Positions 10,014-19,574 are shown, numbered from the stretch's first letter. The stretch: DNA of 51,097 bases from Xanthobacteraceae bacterium (GCA_031291445.1 JARLJA010000189.1:1-51097), one strand, 5' to 3'. Made by a program: numbers and translations. The notes: generated by a model not told the origin, from the sequence alone.

Positions 10014-10784
10014 TCAGTGCGTGGCGATGGTGAGGCCGCCGTCGACCACCAGGCTCGCTCCGGTGACGAAGGCGCCGCTGCGGGCGCAGAGATAGAGCAC
10101 CGCGTAGCCGATTTCCTCCGGCGCGCCGATGCGGTGGAGCGGCGTGCCGTCGAGGATCGCCTGGCGCGCGGGCCCGTCGAAGGCCGCGGCCAGCTTGGTC
10201 TCGATCACGCCGGGCAGGATGGTGTTCACGCGGATGCCGAACCCGCCGTATTCCAGCGCGAAGGAGCGGCTCATGCCGATCATCGCGGTCTTCAGGGTCG
10301 AATAGAGCCCGAGCATCTTGTCGGGATGCAGCGCCGCCACCGAGGAGATGTTGACGATCGAGCCGCCGCCGCGCAGCTTCATCAGCCTGGTGGCCTCGAC
10401 CGAGAGATACCAGTTGCCGCGCAGGTTGACCTCCAGCGCCTTGGCGAACAGTGCCAGGTCGGTGTCGTCGATGGTGCGCCACGGGCTGAGCACGGCGTTG
10501 TTGACCAGGATGTCCAGTCCGCCGTGCCTGTCCTTCAGATGCGCGGCCATGGCCGCGATGTCCTCCATCCGGCCGATGTGGCAGACCCGCGGCTCGGCGC
10601 TGAGGCCCTCCGCGGCGAAATCCCCGGCGACCCGGGCGCAGTCCTCGGCCTTGCGGCTGGAGATGACGACATGGGCGCCGGCGCGGGCCAGCACGCGGGC
10701 GATGCCCTCGCCGATGCCCATGGTCGAGCCGGTGACGAGGGCGACCTTGCCGGTGAGGTCGAACGGGTTCGCAGGCACCGTCAC
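10014..10784 (-). CDS. SDR-family oxidoreductase
   Basis: This is a 256-residue short-chain dehydrogenase. TGSTMGIGEG (near residue 18-27) is the cofactor motif, NISSVAALHP holds the catalytic Ser, and YSTLKTA the Tyr/Lys pair. The usual NNAG motif reads NNAV here, a minor deviation. The start is the GTG at 10784, which overlaps the TGA of the upstream CGSGG gene as GTGA; the frame runs on upstream without a better start. The overlap shows it is translated together with that unknown protein. The substrate is not predictable from the motifs. Confidence 0.87.
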   Translation of the reverse strand: MTVPANPFDLTGKVALVTGSTMGIGEGIARVLARAGAHVVISSRKAEDCARVAGDFAAEGLSAEPRVCHIGRMEDIAAMAAHLKDRHGGLDILVNNAVLSPWRTIDDTDLALFAKALEVNLRGNWYLSVEATRLMKLRGGGSIVNISSVAALHPDKMLGLYSTLKTAMIGMSRSFALEYGGFGIRVNTILPGVIETKLAAAFDGPARQAILDGTPLHRIGAPEEIGYAVLYLCARSGAFVTGASLVVDGGLTIATH

Positions 10785-11857
10785 GCGCGTTTCCCCTGGG
10801 GCGGCTCGAGGCCGATCTGGCGGAACAAGTCGGGATCGATGGCCTCGCGCACCGCGCTCTTCTTGTAGGCGAACACCCGGCACGGCGCCCCCGGCCGCAT
10901 CTGGGCGTGGCCGTCGATCACGAAGAACAGCGGCGTCTGCGGCGACATCGCGGTCTTGAGCTGGGCGCGGTTGGATGCCGCGCAATGGGTGCAGTAGGCC
11001 GGCGCGGCGGTGCGGTTGAAATTGACGTCGTGGGCGTCGGGCATCAGCGGGCTGAGCGGCTCGCCATAGTGGAACATGTCGCGCCACATCTCGCCGCGGA
11101 ACAGGCGGCCGCCGCTGCCGCACGGATCGAGGCGAAACACGAAGCGGTCGTCTTCCTCGAGCAGCGTGAAGTCGGCGCAATGATAGTTCCAGGTGCGGGC
11201 GATCTCGCGCACCAGTTCGTCGTCGCTCATGGCCGCATAACGCGGGAAGCCGGCGTGGAACGCGGGCGCATAGGTCTGGTCGAGCACCTCGGCGAGATAG
11301 TCGGGCCCGCCCTTTTCCAGCGCGATGGCATAGAAATATTCCAGCAGCACGACGCCGAAATCGTGCCACGGCTTCCAGTCCTTGCGCTGCCCCTCCAGCA
11401 GGTCCGCGATGTCGGCGTCGCCGGCCTCGAGCCTGCGGCGCGCCCGCTCGACCCGGGTCAGCGTCAGCGCCTCCCGCTCCTCGTCGGAGAACAGGCGCTC
11501 GCCCCTGGTCGCGACCTTGGCGAAGGTCAGCGTGCAGCGCCCCTCGGGGCCCTTGTCGGTGGTCCAGACCTTCGCGCCGACGGTATCGTTGAGCGAGCTC
11601 TGGCAGGCCTTGCAGATCTGGCAGAACGAGCTCACGCCGTCGCTCCAGCCGCCGTACCAGTCCGGGTGCTTCTGCGGCAGGCCCTGCTTTTCCAGCTTGC
11701 CGCCGCTGCCGCACAGCGTCATGTCCAGCACCACCGCCTCCGCGGTTTCCTGAAGCGGCGTCAGCCGCGCGCCAACTTGCTCGCGGAAGATCGCGACCAT
11801 GTCGGCGATCGCGCCGCGCTCGTCGCCGGCGCGGTATTGCTCCGTCCACGTCCGCAT
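10781..11857 (-). CDS. Unknown Cys-rich protein with duplicated CGSGG motif
   Basis: I do not know the function of this 358-residue protein. It shows an internal duplication: D-x-x-CGSGGKL near residue 45-55 followed by C-x-x-C-x-x-C (FCQICKAC) and, in the second half, D-P-CGSGGRL near residue 243-251 followed by YCTHC and a closing PCRVF. The clustered cysteines suggest metal binding in each repeat. No signal peptide is seen. Its 3' end overlaps the SDR gene by 4 nt. Its 5' end is in frame with the small ORF at 11900-12103, separated by 14 sense codons and a TAG, so the two were probably one 440-residue gene. In that case the ATG at 11857 is only an internal methionine or a re-initiation site, since it has no clear ribosome binding site. 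Confidence 0.7.
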   Translation of the reverse strand: MRTWTEQYRAGDERGAIADMVAIFREQVGARLTPLQETAEAVVLDMTLCGSGGKLEKQGLPQKHPDWYGGWSDGVSSFCQICKACQSSLNDTVGAKVWTTDKGPEGRCTLTFAKVATRGERLFSDEEREALTLTRVERARRRLEAGDADIADLLEGQRKDWKPWHDFGVVLLEYFYAIALEKGGPDYLAEVLDQTYAPAFHAGFPRYAAMSDDELVREIARTWNYHCADFTLLEEDDRFVFRLDPCGSGGRLFRGEMWRDMFHYGEPLSPLMPDAHDVNFNRTAAPAYCTHCAASNRAQLKTAMSPQTPLFFVIDGHAQMRPGAPCRVFAYKKSAVREAIDPDLFRQIGLEPPQGKRA

Positions 11858-11899
11858 CAGCTGCGCGCCGATGCGCGCCAGCGCCTCGCGCGCCGCCTC

Positions 11900-12103
11900 C
11901 TAGCCGAAATCGCGCCGGAGCTTGGCCGCCTTGCGCGCCAGCGTATGGCCGGAGAGGCCGTCGAGCCCGGCGGGGCCATCCTGCATCGCCGCCAGCAGTT
12001 CGCGCACCCGCGCCAGATCGCCGCGCCGCAGCGCATCGATCGCATGGTCCTCGAACGGCTTTGCGATGTCGGCGAGCTGTTCGTCGCTGTAGAGCCGCGC
12101 CAT
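11900..12103 (-). CDS. N-terminal fragment of the CGSGG protein, ended by an amber codon
   Basis: This encodes 67 residues (MARLYSDEQLADIAK to RRDFG), alpha-helical in character, with a strong GGAG ribosome binding site before the ATG at 12103. The TAG at 11902-11900 is followed without a frame change by 14 sense codons (EAAREALARIGAQL) that read directly into the ATG of the downstream gene. I recall related CGSGG proteins having a similar N-terminal helical region with a G-E-E-A segment at this point; a GAG to TAG change would explain the stop. This recollection is unverified. The fragment could be a natural nonsense mutation, a read-through site or a sequencing error. Confidence 0.6.
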   Translation of the reverse strand: MARLYSDEQLADIAKPFEDHAIDALRRGDLARVRELLAAMQDGPAGLDGLSGHTLARKAAKLRRDFG

Positions 12104-12242
12104 GGTCTCCTCCGTCTCCTCCCGCGCTTCGGTGGCGAGATTAAGAGCCCCATCATGCGCGATGTCCGCGACGCCGTCCATGCGCTTGATGGAACGCCGG
12201 CACCGGTGCAAGAAGGGGACGACAAATTCCGGCGAGGGTCCC

Positions 12243-14603
12243 GTGTTTCACTTGCGCATGTCCTGTCTGCTTGCGGCCACCGTCATGGCCGCGATGGCTG
12301 GCGTCCGAAGCGGTCATGCCCAGCCGGCCGCGGCGAACGATGTCTACTCCGCCCGCATCCAGCCGATCTTCGACAACCGCTGCATCGCCTGTCACAGCTG
12401 TTACAACGCCCCCTGCCAGCTCAACCTGCAGAGCTATTCGGGCCTGACGCGGGGAGCGACCAGGCTCAATGTCTACGACGGCGGCAGAAAGGACAGCGTT
12501 GCGCCCACCCGGCTCGACATCGACGGCCACACCGTACCCGACTGGCGCAAGAAGGGCTTTTTCGACGTGACAGGCAGCGCCGACCCGACCCGGGCGCTGC
12601 TTGCGCAACTGGTGGCGCTCCGCGCCAGGCATCCCGCCGCGCAGCCGGCAAAAGAGGCCGGCGAGAGCAATGTCTGTCCGGCCGACGGCGACGCCGGAGC
12701 CCGCATCGCGCAAAGCGCGCCCGAGCTCGGAATGCCCTACGGGCTGCCGCCGCTGTCCCAGGACGAACTCGCGACCCTCGACGACTGGATCGCAAGCGGG
12801 GCACCGGGTCCTTCGGACGCAAACCTCGCGCGCCGGCGGTCTGTGCCGCCCGAGCTGGAGACGCAAGTGCGCGCCTGGGAGGCCTTCCTCAACGGCCCCT
12901 CGCCGCGCGACCGACTGGTGGCCCGCTATCTCTACGAGCACCTGTTCCTGGCGCATCTGCATTTCGCGGCCGAGACGCCGTCGCCGCACCCGGCATTCTT
13001 TCGCCTGGTGCGCTCGCGAACGACGTGCGAGGCGGGCGTCGACGAGATCGCGACGCGGCGGCCGAACGACGATCCAGGACCCGGCGATGTCCACTACTGT
13101 CTGAGCCGCCTCGACAGTACGACCGTCGACAAGACCCACATCCCCTACGAACTGTCGCCGCGCAAGCTCGAACGGATCCGGGAGACGTTCCTCGAACCGC
13201 AGTGGGAGGTAACAAAGCTGCCGGGCTACGGCGAGGAGACCGCCGCCAACCCGTTCGTCGCGTTCGCCGACATCCCCGTGCGGGCGCGCTACCAGTTCCT
13301 GCTCGACGACGCCGAATACGAAGTCAGCACCTTCATCAAGGGGCCGGTCTGCAACGGCAGTGTCGCGGTCAACTCCATCCAGGAGCAGTTCTTCGTGCTG
13401 TTTCTGCGGCCTTCGGCCGACGGCATGGTGATGTCCGAAGACCATGCCCGGCGCGTCCGCGACATGCTGATCCTGCCCGGCGAATGGGGCAGCGACGTGC
13501 CGCTTCTGGAGGACATTGAATCGCTGCGGCGGCTGGTCGAGAGTCGCGAAGCCTACCGCAAGGTCAGGGCCGACGAAGCGCGCAAGCTTCGGCCGAACGG
13601 CTACACGCTCGATGATATCTGGAACGGGGACGGCCACAACCCGAGCGCGCTGCTGACCGTATTCCGGCACTTCGACAACGCCGTCGTCACCCAGGGCGCG
13701 GTCGGCGATCTGCCGAAGACGCTGCTGGTTCTCGACTACCCGCTGTTCGAGCGCCTGGTCTACAATCTCGTCATCAACTACGACGTCTTCGGCAATGTCG
13801 GCCACCAGTCCCTGACCCGGCTCTACATGGACCTGATCAGGATGGAGGCCGAGGAGCTGTTCCTGGCCTTCCTGCCGCCATCGCAGCGCGCGGGCCTGCG
13901 CCGGTCATGGTATCGCGGCGGCCCGCTCACCGACCTCAAGCTCAGATACGTCTTCCCGCTCGTCGACGGCGCCGCACCGACCGGCATCCGCTACCATGAC
14001 GCGACCAACGCCAAGGCCGAACTGGTCGAAGCGGTGATCAACCAGCATCTGCCCCCGCAGGTGCGCGGACGTCCCGACACGCTGAACTGGAAGACATTGC
14101 ACCTGCCGCGCGACGCAGCGGCCGCCAAACTCACGGCACCGGAGCAGGCGCTGCGCCGGATTGCATCGGTCAAGGCCGCGGACGCCACGCCGTTTGCGCG
14201 CTTCCTTCCGGAACTGGTCGTCGTGCTGGTGCGCGGCGCCGACGGCCACGCGCGGGCCTACAGCCTGGTGCACAATCGCGAGCACGAGAACGTGTCGTGG
14301 ATGTTCGCGGAGGCGGAGCGCTTCGCGCCGCGGGAGGACTCGCTCACCGTGCGCGCCGGCCTGCTGGGCGCCTACCCGAACATGTTCTTCGTCATGAGGG
14401 ACGACCAGGTCGATGCATTTTCCGGCGCCGTCGCGGGTCTCAGGTCGCCTGCCGACTACGAGCGGCTGGTCGACGGCTTCGGCGTCCGGCGTTCGAACGC
14501 GGCCTTCTGGTCGGTGTTCGACGAAATCAGCGCGATCCACCTCGCCAGCGACCCGGTGCGTTCGGGCGCGCTCGATCTCACGCGCTATGCGCTGGAGCCG
14601 TGA
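12243..14603 (+). CDS. cti: Fatty acid cis/trans isomerase (Cti), periplasmic c-type heme protein
   Basis: This protein isomerises cis-unsaturated acyl chains of membrane phospholipids to trans, a fast response that rigidifies the membrane under solvent or heat stress. It is about 786 residues, close to Pseudomonas Cti. A signal peptide is visible (hydrophobic stretch, cleavage expected after GHA at residue 26), followed by the c-type heme site CIACH (47-51) in the Cti-like context CIACHSCYNAPCQL. I chose the GTG at 12243 because GAGGG precedes it and it keeps a positively charged n-region (HLR); the ATG at 12258 is the alternative. It is divergent from the CGSGG gene and close to alkB, which fits exposure to hydrophobic substrates. 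Confidence 0.88.
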   Translation: MFHLRMSCLLAATVMAAMAGVRSGHAQPAAANDVYSARIQPIFDNRCIACHSCYNAPCQLNLQSYSGLTRGATRLNVYDGGRKDSVAPTRLDIDGHTVPDWRKKGFFDVTGSADPTRALLAQLVALRARHPAAQPAKEAGESNVCPADGDAGARIAQSAPELGMPYGLPPLSQDELATLDDWIASGAPGPSDANLARRRSVPPELETQVRAWEAFLNGPSPRDRLVARYLYEHLFLAHLHFAAETPSPHPAFFRLVRSRTTCEAGVDEIATRRPNDDPGPGDVHYCLSRLDSTTVDKTHIPYELSPRKLERIRETFLEPQWEVTKLPGYGEETAANPFVAFADIPVRARYQFLLDDAEYEVSTFIKGPVCNGSVAVNSIQEQFFVLFLRPSADGMVMSEDHARRVRDMLILPGEWGSDVPLLEDIESLRRLVESREAYRKVRADEARKLRPNGYTLDDIWNGDGHNPSALLTVFRHFDNAVVTQGAVGDLPKTLLVLDYPLFERLVYNLVINYDVFGNVGHQSLTRLYMDLIRMEAEELFLAFLPPSQRAGLRRSWYRGGPLTDLKLRYVFPLVDGAAPTGIRYHDATNAKAELVEAVINQHLPPQVRGRPDTLNWKTLHLPRDAAAAKLTAPEQALRRIASVKAADATPFARFLPELVVVLVRGADGHARAYSLVHNREHENVSWMFAEAERFAPREDSLTVRAGLLGAYPNMFFVMRDDQVDAFSGAVAGLRSPADYERLVDGFGVRRSNAAFWSVFDEISAIHLASDPVRSGALDLTRYALEP

Positions 14604-14906
14604 TCGCGAGCGGCTTCCGCTTGGATTGACTCGTCATGCCCGCCGCCGGGCACGACGAAGAAGGATGGGTCAACCGATCTGGAAAACGCTCTACTAGCCA
14701 AACCCGAGATTGTCATCCCTGGGCGCGCGCAACGCGCGCGAGCCCGGGATCCATACGCCGCAGCGCCAGTTTGAGATGAGGCGTTGCCAGCGCGGTGGCC
14801 ACCGCGGACGCCGGGGCTATGGTTTCCGGGCTCGCGCGCGGCTTGCGCCGCGCACGCCCCGGAATGACGCCGTGGTTGTGGTGGGCGGCGAGCCCACCAG
14901 CCCGCG
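14604..14906. repeat. Intergenic palindromic repeat between cti and the aldehyde dehydrogenase
   Basis: This 303-nt gap between convergent genes holds no plausible gene. At 14711-14755 it reads GTCATCCCTGGGCGCGCGC to AGCCCGGGATCCATA, and at 14813-14869 the roughly complementary TATGGTTTCCGGGCTCGCGC to CCCCGGAATGACG, so the whole element is an imperfect long palindrome with nested GC hairpins. Elements of this form (GTCATTCC...GGAATGAC ends) are dispersed in Bradyrhizobium-type genomes. It could also act as a bidirectional transcription stop. Confidence 0.7.
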
Positions 14907-16364
14907 CTAGCGCTTGATCTGGGTCGCCAGATATTTGGTGAGTCCCGCGCCGTAGGGCGGGCGCAGCATCCGCAGCGGGCCGATATCCTTCTTCATCTGG
15001 TGGAACACCGATTTGCGGTGGCTGAACTCGCGGAAGCCGTCATAGCCGTGATAGGCCCCCATGCCGGCCGGGCCGATGCCGCCGAACGGCAGTTCTTCCT
15101 GGGCCACATGCATCACCACGTCGTTGACCGACACGCCCCCCGAGGTGGTTTTATCCAGCACGCGGTCCCGCTCGTCCTTGTCGGCGCCGAAATAGTAGAG
15201 CCCGAGCGGACGGTCGTGCGAATTGATATAATCGATGGCCTCTTCCACCTTCTGATAGGCCTTGACCGGCAGCAGCGGGCCGAAGATCTCCTCCTGCATG
15301 ACCTTCATGTCGTCGGTCGGGTTGAGGATCAGGGTCGGTGCGATGCGGCGGTGGGGCTGCTGGCGCAGGTCTTCGCCGGCCGGATTGATTTCGACGATTT
15401 CAGCGCCCTTGGCGCGGGCGTCGTCCAGATAGCCCGTGAGCCGCGCATAGTGCCGATCCGCCACCACCGCGGTGTAGTCGGGATTGTCGCGGATCGTCGG
15501 GAACATGTGGCCGACCGCGGATTTCGCCGCCGCGACGAAACCGCCGATCTGATCGGAAGGCGCCAGCACGTAGTCCGGCGCCAGGCAGATCTGGCCGGCG
15601 TTCAAGGTCTTGCCGCTCATGATGCGCGCCGCCGCGGTGGTCAGATCGGCGGACCTGCCGATGACCACGGGACTCTTGCCGCCCAGTTCGAGCGTGATGG
15701 GCACCAGGTTTTCGGCGGCCGCTTTCATCACATGCCGTCCGATCGACGTCGCGCCGGTGAAGATGATGTGGTCGAAAGCCAGACCGGAGAACGCCTGCCC
15801 GACGTCCGGCCCGCCGGTCACGACCGCGATTTCCTCCTCGTCGAAGGCGCTCGCAAACATCTTCTTCATGAGTTCGGAGGTCGCCGGCGTCACTTCCGAC
15901 GGCTTGATCATCGCCCGGTTGCCCGCGGCCAGCACGCCGGCCAGCGGGGAGAAGGTCAGGTTCACCGGGAAATTCCACGGGCTGATGACGCCGACGACGC
16001 CCTTGGGCTGGTGGCGGATCTCGGCCTTGGCGCCGAACAGGCCGAGGATGCGCGGGGTGGTGCTGCGGCGCTCGGTCCGCATCCAGCGGGCGACGTGGTC
16101 GCGGGCATGCTTGAGCGGACCGATCGAACCGGCGACGTCCGTAAAGGCCGTTGCGTGGCTGGAGCGCGCGCCGAAGTCCTCATTCAGGGCCGCTTCGATC
16201 TCGCTGCGAAAATCCACCAGGAGGGCGATGCAGCGGTTGAGGCGGTCGATCCGGACGGCCGCCGACGGCGTGCCCTCCCGCAGTTGCGCCGTTCTTTGCC
16301 TGTTCAGCAGGTCGTTCAGCGTGATGCGAGCGGCGGCGTCCGACGCCGCGACGGCGATGGCCAT
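14907..16364 (-). CDS. calB: Coniferyl aldehyde dehydrogenase-type NAD-dependent aldehyde dehydrogenase
   Basis: This is a 485-residue aldehyde dehydrogenase. The cofactor and catalytic residues are all visible: SPWNFPVN, the Lys in MIKPSE, the general-base Glu in LELGGKSP and the nucleophile Cys in NAGQICLAPDYV. The GQICLAPDY form and the C-terminal PPYG segment are typical of the CalB (coniferyl aldehyde) subgroup, which also includes fatty-aldehyde enzymes. Next to alkB and cti, oxidation of a fatty or terpenoid aldehyde is equally plausible, so the symbol indicates subgroup only. The ATG at 16364 has GGGAG upstream; the frame extends further but without a better start. Confidence 0.85.
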   Translation of the reverse strand: MAIAVAASDAAARITLNDLLNRQRTAQLREGTPSAAVRIDRLNRCIALLVDFRSEIEAALNEDFGARSSHATAFTDVAGSIGPLKHARDHVARWMRTERRSTTPRILGLFGAKAEIRHQPKGVVGVISPWNFPVNLTFSPLAGVLAAGNRAMIKPSEVTPATSELMKKMFASAFDEEEIAVVTGGPDVGQAFSGLAFDHIIFTGATSIGRHVMKAAAENLVPITLELGGKSPVVIGRSADLTTAAARIMSGKTLNAGQICLAPDYVLAPSDQIGGFVAAAKSAVGHMFPTIRDNPDYTAVVADRHYARLTGYLDDARAKGAEIVEINPAGEDLRQQPHRRIAPTLILNPTDDMKVMQEEIFGPLLPVKAYQKVEEAIDYINSHDRPLGLYYFGADKDERDRVLDKTTSGGVSVNDVVMHVAQEELPFGGIGPAGMGAYHGYDGFREFSHRKSVFHQMKKDIGPLRMLRPPYGAGLTKYLATQIKR

Positions 16365-16536
16365 GGTCGATCTCCCTGCTGGCTTCGTTATGCAAGCCTT
16401 GCTCCGGCGGTGCCGGTCCGGCCCTTGATAGCCCAGTTGGCGGTGCCGGGAAAGCCGGCCGAGGGCGGTCAACGCCCGTGTGCGCCGAGGTCGCGCCACC
16501 CGAAGGCCCGGCGAGACGCCCGCTGAACCACCGCGA

Positions 16537-17625
16537 TCATTGCCTTCGCAGCCACGCGAGGATCGCCGGATTCTCCTCTTGGGGGTAGCAGTGGCTGAGA
16601 TCCCCGATCTCGCGAAAGGTCACAGTGGCGCCGCCGGCGGCCAGCGACGCCTGCGCCTGCCGCGCCAGCTCGACCGGAAACATCCAGTCGAGACGGCCAT
16701 GAACCAGGTAGATCGGCAGCCCGCGGATGCGATCCGCATCCGCCGCTGCGGCCAGCAGCGGATGGAACGAGGCCGCGATCGGCGCCAGGTGGGTGAAGGG
16801 CGAGCCGCCGCGCAATCCGCTGACATAGCAGAACGTGCCACCGTCGCTCAGCCCGGTCAGCAACAGGCGGCCGGGGTCGATGCTCCAGCCGCGCCGCACG
16901 AATTCGAGAATGCGATCGAGATTGGGCGTGTCGCTGTCGTCGCCCATCAGCGCCCAGGTCGGGCCGGTCGCCGTGGGCGCGACCAGGATCGCGCCGTGGC
17001 TACGGGCGTCGCGCAGCCAGTTCCACAGGAAAGTCCGTCCGTTGCCGCTGCCGCCGTGCAGCGCCATCACCAGCGGCCAGGGCCGATCCGCCTTGTAATT
17101 CTCCGGGACGTAGAGCGACAAGCCGCCGCGGCTGCCGGGCTCGTTGTCGACATGGAGGATGCCGGTCTCGCCGCGCCGCGGCGCTCCGGCAAGCGCCGCC
17201 TGCAGGTCGGCATCGTCCTGCAGTGCCGGGTCGAGGAACAGCGAACTGACCGGCGGCAGCTTCGCGGCGAGCGGATACAGCGCCTCCTGGGCGCGGGCGG
17301 CGTGGCGCAGCGCGCGAAACACCGCACGAAAGTTCGAGTCCGCCTGGGCTTCGCGCAATCCGGTGAAGGCCGCCAGCGCCGCGTCACCGGCGTCGTCCAG
17401 CCGGGCACGGACATCGGCCAGCCGACCCGGCCATGGCGTCAGCCGGGCGCGGGCGGCCCGCAATTCCTCGTCCGGCGCGCCGACCGCCTGCAGGATGGCG
17501 GGAAACTCCGGCGGATCGAGATAGCGCGAGATAAAGCGCAGCGCCTCGATCGACCGCAGCAGGGCCGGCAGCAGCACGACGAGGTCGTCCACCACGACAC
17601 CGTCCGTCGGCTGGTCAGAACACAT
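16537..17625 (-). CDS. Alpha/beta-hydrolase esterase (PHB depolymerase/phospholipase-like)
   Basis: This is a 362-residue hydrolase. The N-terminal ~190 residues are helical and unassigned. The catalytic half starts at about residue 180 (LSLYVPENYKADRPWPLVMALHGGSGN, oxyanion region HGG), has the nucleophile elbow G-L-S-D-G-G, an acid in HGRLDWMFP and a histidine in IGDLSHCYP near the C-terminus. No signal peptide is present, so it should be cytoplasmic. The ATG at 17625 has a perfect GGAGGG seven nt upstream; a longer frame to 17691 exists but lacks that support. The substrate is unknown. It follows the divergent promoter shared with the FMN-binding gene. Confidence 0.78.
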   Translation of the reverse strand: MCSDQPTDGVVVDDLVVLLPALLRSIEALRFISRYLDPPEFPAILQAVGAPDEELRAARARLTPWPGRLADVRARLDDAGDAALAAFTGLREAQADSNFRAVFRALRHAARAQEALYPLAAKLPPVSSLFLDPALQDDADLQAALAGAPRRGETGILHVDNEPGSRGGLSLYVPENYKADRPWPLVMALHGGSGNGRTFLWNWLRDARSHGAILVAPTATGPTWALMGDDSDTPNLDRILEFVRRGWSIDPGRLLLTGLSDGGTFCYVSGLRGGSPFTHLAPIAASFHPLLAAAADADRIRGLPIYLVHGRLDWMFPVELARQAQASLAAGGATVTFREIGDLSHCYPQEENPAILAWLRRQ

Positions 17626-17699
17626 GATGAAGCCCTCCAGGTCCGAGGCTAGCCCGAAATCCTCCGGGGCGAAATCGGCAAGCGCGATCAAACTGGTTC

Positions 17700-17728
17700 T
17701 TGGCTCCGGAGCACCTGTTTCATATCCT
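17700..17728 (+). promoter_or_regulatory. Candidate promoter of the FMN-binding protein gene
   Basis: TTGGCT (17700-17705) and TATCCT (17723-17728) are separated by 17 nt, in the spacer between the divergent esterase gene and the rightward gene. Each matches four of six consensus positions. It would give a ~45-nt leader. Confidence 0.35.
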
Positions 17729-17778
17729 GTTTCGGTTGAGGCGAGGCCCGAAACGTCAGCCGCACGGAGCGCCGAACC

Positions 17779-18369
17779 ATGAGCTCACCGCAGATCCGCC
17801 GCGCAGATCGCGTCATGTCGCACGAACGCGTGTTGCAGATGCTGGCGCGAGGCTACAGCGGCCATCTCGCGACGGTGAGCGAGGACGGCTTCCCCTATTG
17901 CATCCCGCTGCTCTATCTCTGGATCGACGGCGAAGTCTATCTGCACACCACCAGCGCGCGGGGACACCTGCGCGCCAATGTCGAGCGGGATCAGCGCGTC
18001 TGTTTCGAGATCGACGAGCAGGACGGCGTCTTCGACTACGGCCGGTTCGAATGCGATTCCGGCCTCGCCTATCGCAGCGTGTGCGTGTTCGGCCGGATAC
18101 GCATCGTCGACGACCGCGACGTCAAGCAGCGGTTCTGCGAAATATTGATGGAGAAATACGGCAAGCCGGCAACGACGCGTCCCAAGGGGTTCTTCCCGCG
18201 GCTCGACGCCATCACCGTGTATGCCATCGCGGTCGAGCGCATGACCGGCAAGGAGATGCCGCTGCCGCCGCTTTCCGAACAGTGGCCCGCGAAGGACAGG
18301 ACGATGACGCCACACGCGTCGGTGCCCGCCCCGGCCGGCCTCTCATCAGTGGCTCGGCCGGTGGATTAG
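17779..18369 (+). CDS. Pyridoxamine 5'-phosphate oxidase-like FMN-binding protein
   Basis: This 196-residue protein is a split-barrel flavin-binding protein of the PPOX/NimA-like kind. The segment [34 protein letters not shown] (split here: [13 protein letters not shown], then [10 protein letters not shown]) is the characteristic FMN-binding start, and [13 protein letters not shown] is the later strand. Such proteins reduce or bind small heterocycles or F420/FMN-linked substrates; the role here is unknown. Its last codons overlap the stop of the convergent tcuB by 4 nt, so the two genes meet tail to tail. The C-terminal ~35 residues are low complexity and follow the conserved part. Confidence 0.82.
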   Translation: MSSPQIRRADRVMSHERVLQMLARGYSGHLATVSEDGFPYCIPLLYLWIDGEVYLHTTSARGHLRANVERDQRVCFEIDEQDGVFDYGRFECDSGLAYRSVCVFGRIRIVDDRDVKQRFCEILMEKYGKPATTRPKGFFPRLDAITVYAIAVERMTGKEMPLPPLSEQWPAKDRTMTPHASVPAPAGLSSVARPVD

Positions 18370-19574
18370 TCCCCTCCCAGGCCGAGACGATTCGGAAGCC
18401 GCTTCTCGATGTTGAACTTCAGCAGCGCGGCGGCGCGACACACGCCGTGGACGAATTTGCCATAGGGCAGCGTTACGAACAGCGCCATCACCGTGCCGAG
18501 ATGGATGGCGAGCCACAGCGCCATGAAGCGGGTGTCGCGCAGCACCAAAAGGGCGAAGCCGGTGGCGCTGACCAGCAGCAGCAGGGCGATGAAGCCGCGA
18601 TCCATCGCCTTCTGGCTGGGGTCGGTCAACAGCGCGTCGCGCCGCACATTCAGCCACAACAGTCCGACCGGTCCAACGATCAGGCCCGCGCCGCCCAGCG
18701 TGCCCAGGATCACCGGCAGGCTGTCGAAGGCGTAAGGCGCGTGGCGGTCGAGCAGATAGTGGTAGAGCGTGGCGACGCAGGTCGCGGCAAAGCACAGCAG
18801 GAAGCCGTAAAGCGTGAGTTGATGGAAGCGCCGTCGCCACAGCGTGAAGCGGTCGCTGTCCTCGTTGCAGCCTTCGCCATGACCGCCGCCGAGATATGTC
18901 AGCCGCGCCACGTCCGCGACCGACTCGGCGGCCGCCGGCACACCGACCGTGGTCATCGGCGCCGCCGCCCCCGCCTCCCCGGCCGGCGAGATCTCACGCC
19001 AGAACCTGGCGACGCCGATGCCGAGCGCCAGCATCGCGAACAGAAAGACCACGCCGAATAGGGCGGCCAGAAGATTATGCGGAAAGATCGCATAGAAGTT
19101 TCCGCCGAGCGGCGCGTGAAGCAGGCCACCCGTCATCGCCGCGGCGAGCACGAGAAACAGCGCCAGACCACCGGCCAGCGCCAGCGCGACGGTGAGGCCG
19201 GCGCGCTGGTAGAGCCGGCCGAACGCCGGCGGCCAGGCGTAGTCCTGATAGGTTCGCCCCCGCACCGTCGCCATCGCCCGCGGCACGTTGACCGCGAAGT
19301 CGTGCGGCGGCGCGTACTGGCAGGCATGGAAGCAGGAGCCGCAGTTGTGGCACAGGTTGGCGAGATAATGCGTATCGGCCTTGCCGAACGCGAGCCGGCG
19401 CGTCATCGCCGGGAACACGGCGCAGAAGCCCTCGCAATAGCGGCAGGCGTTGCAGATCTGCATGACGCGCGCGACCTCCTGCTCGCCGGCCGTCAGCGCC
19501 GCGACGAGGCCGCCGCTGCCTTCGCACGGGCCGCCCGGCGGTGGCATTGCAGCCGTTTCAGCGACCTGCGGCAT
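18366..19574 (-). CDS. tcuB: Tricarballylate utilization protein TcuB (membrane Fe-S electron carrier)
   Basis: This 402-residue protein is TcuB/CitB-like. In Salmonella TcuB re-oxidises the FAD of TcuA during oxidation of tricarballylate to cis-aconitate. Two Fe-S ligand sets are visible: C41-x2-C44-x2-C47-x3-C51 ([11 protein letters not shown]) and C75-x2-C78-x2-C81-x3-C85 ([11 protein letters not shown]), followed by [16 protein letters not shown]. After that come about six membrane segments carrying histidines that may bind heme. It overlaps the end of tcuA by 17 nt, confirming one operon. The transporter tcuC is not beside it. Confidence 0.92.
   Translation of the reverse strand: MPQVAETAAMPPPGGPCEGSGGLVAALTAGEQEVARVMQICNACRYCEGFCAVFPAMTRRLAFGKADTHYLANLCHNCGSCFHACQYAPPHDFAVNVPRAMATVRGRTYQDYAWPPAFGRLYQRAGLTVALALAGGLALFLVLAAAMTGGLLHAPLGGNFYAIFPHNLLAALFGVVFLFAMLALGIGVARFWREISPAGEAGAAAPMTTVGVPAAAESVADVARLTYLGGGHGEGCNEDSDRFTLWRRRFHQLTLYGFLLCFAATCVATLYHYLLDRHAPYAFDSLPVILGTLGGAGLIVGPVGLLWLNVRRDALLTDPSQKAMDRGFIALLLLVSATGFALLVLRDTRFMALWLAIHLGTVMALFVTLPYGKFVHGVCRAAALLKFNIEKRLPNRLGLGGD

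Noticed and set aside
10014-11849. A 611-codon leftward frame joining the SDR to upstream sequence
   Set aside because: The first 350 codons are the wrong frame of the CGSGG gene; the SDR begins at the GTG overlapping that gene's stop.
12153-13805. Leftward 550-codon open frame opposite cti
   Set aside because: The composition is non-protein-like and the opposite strand encodes a clear Cti with heme site.
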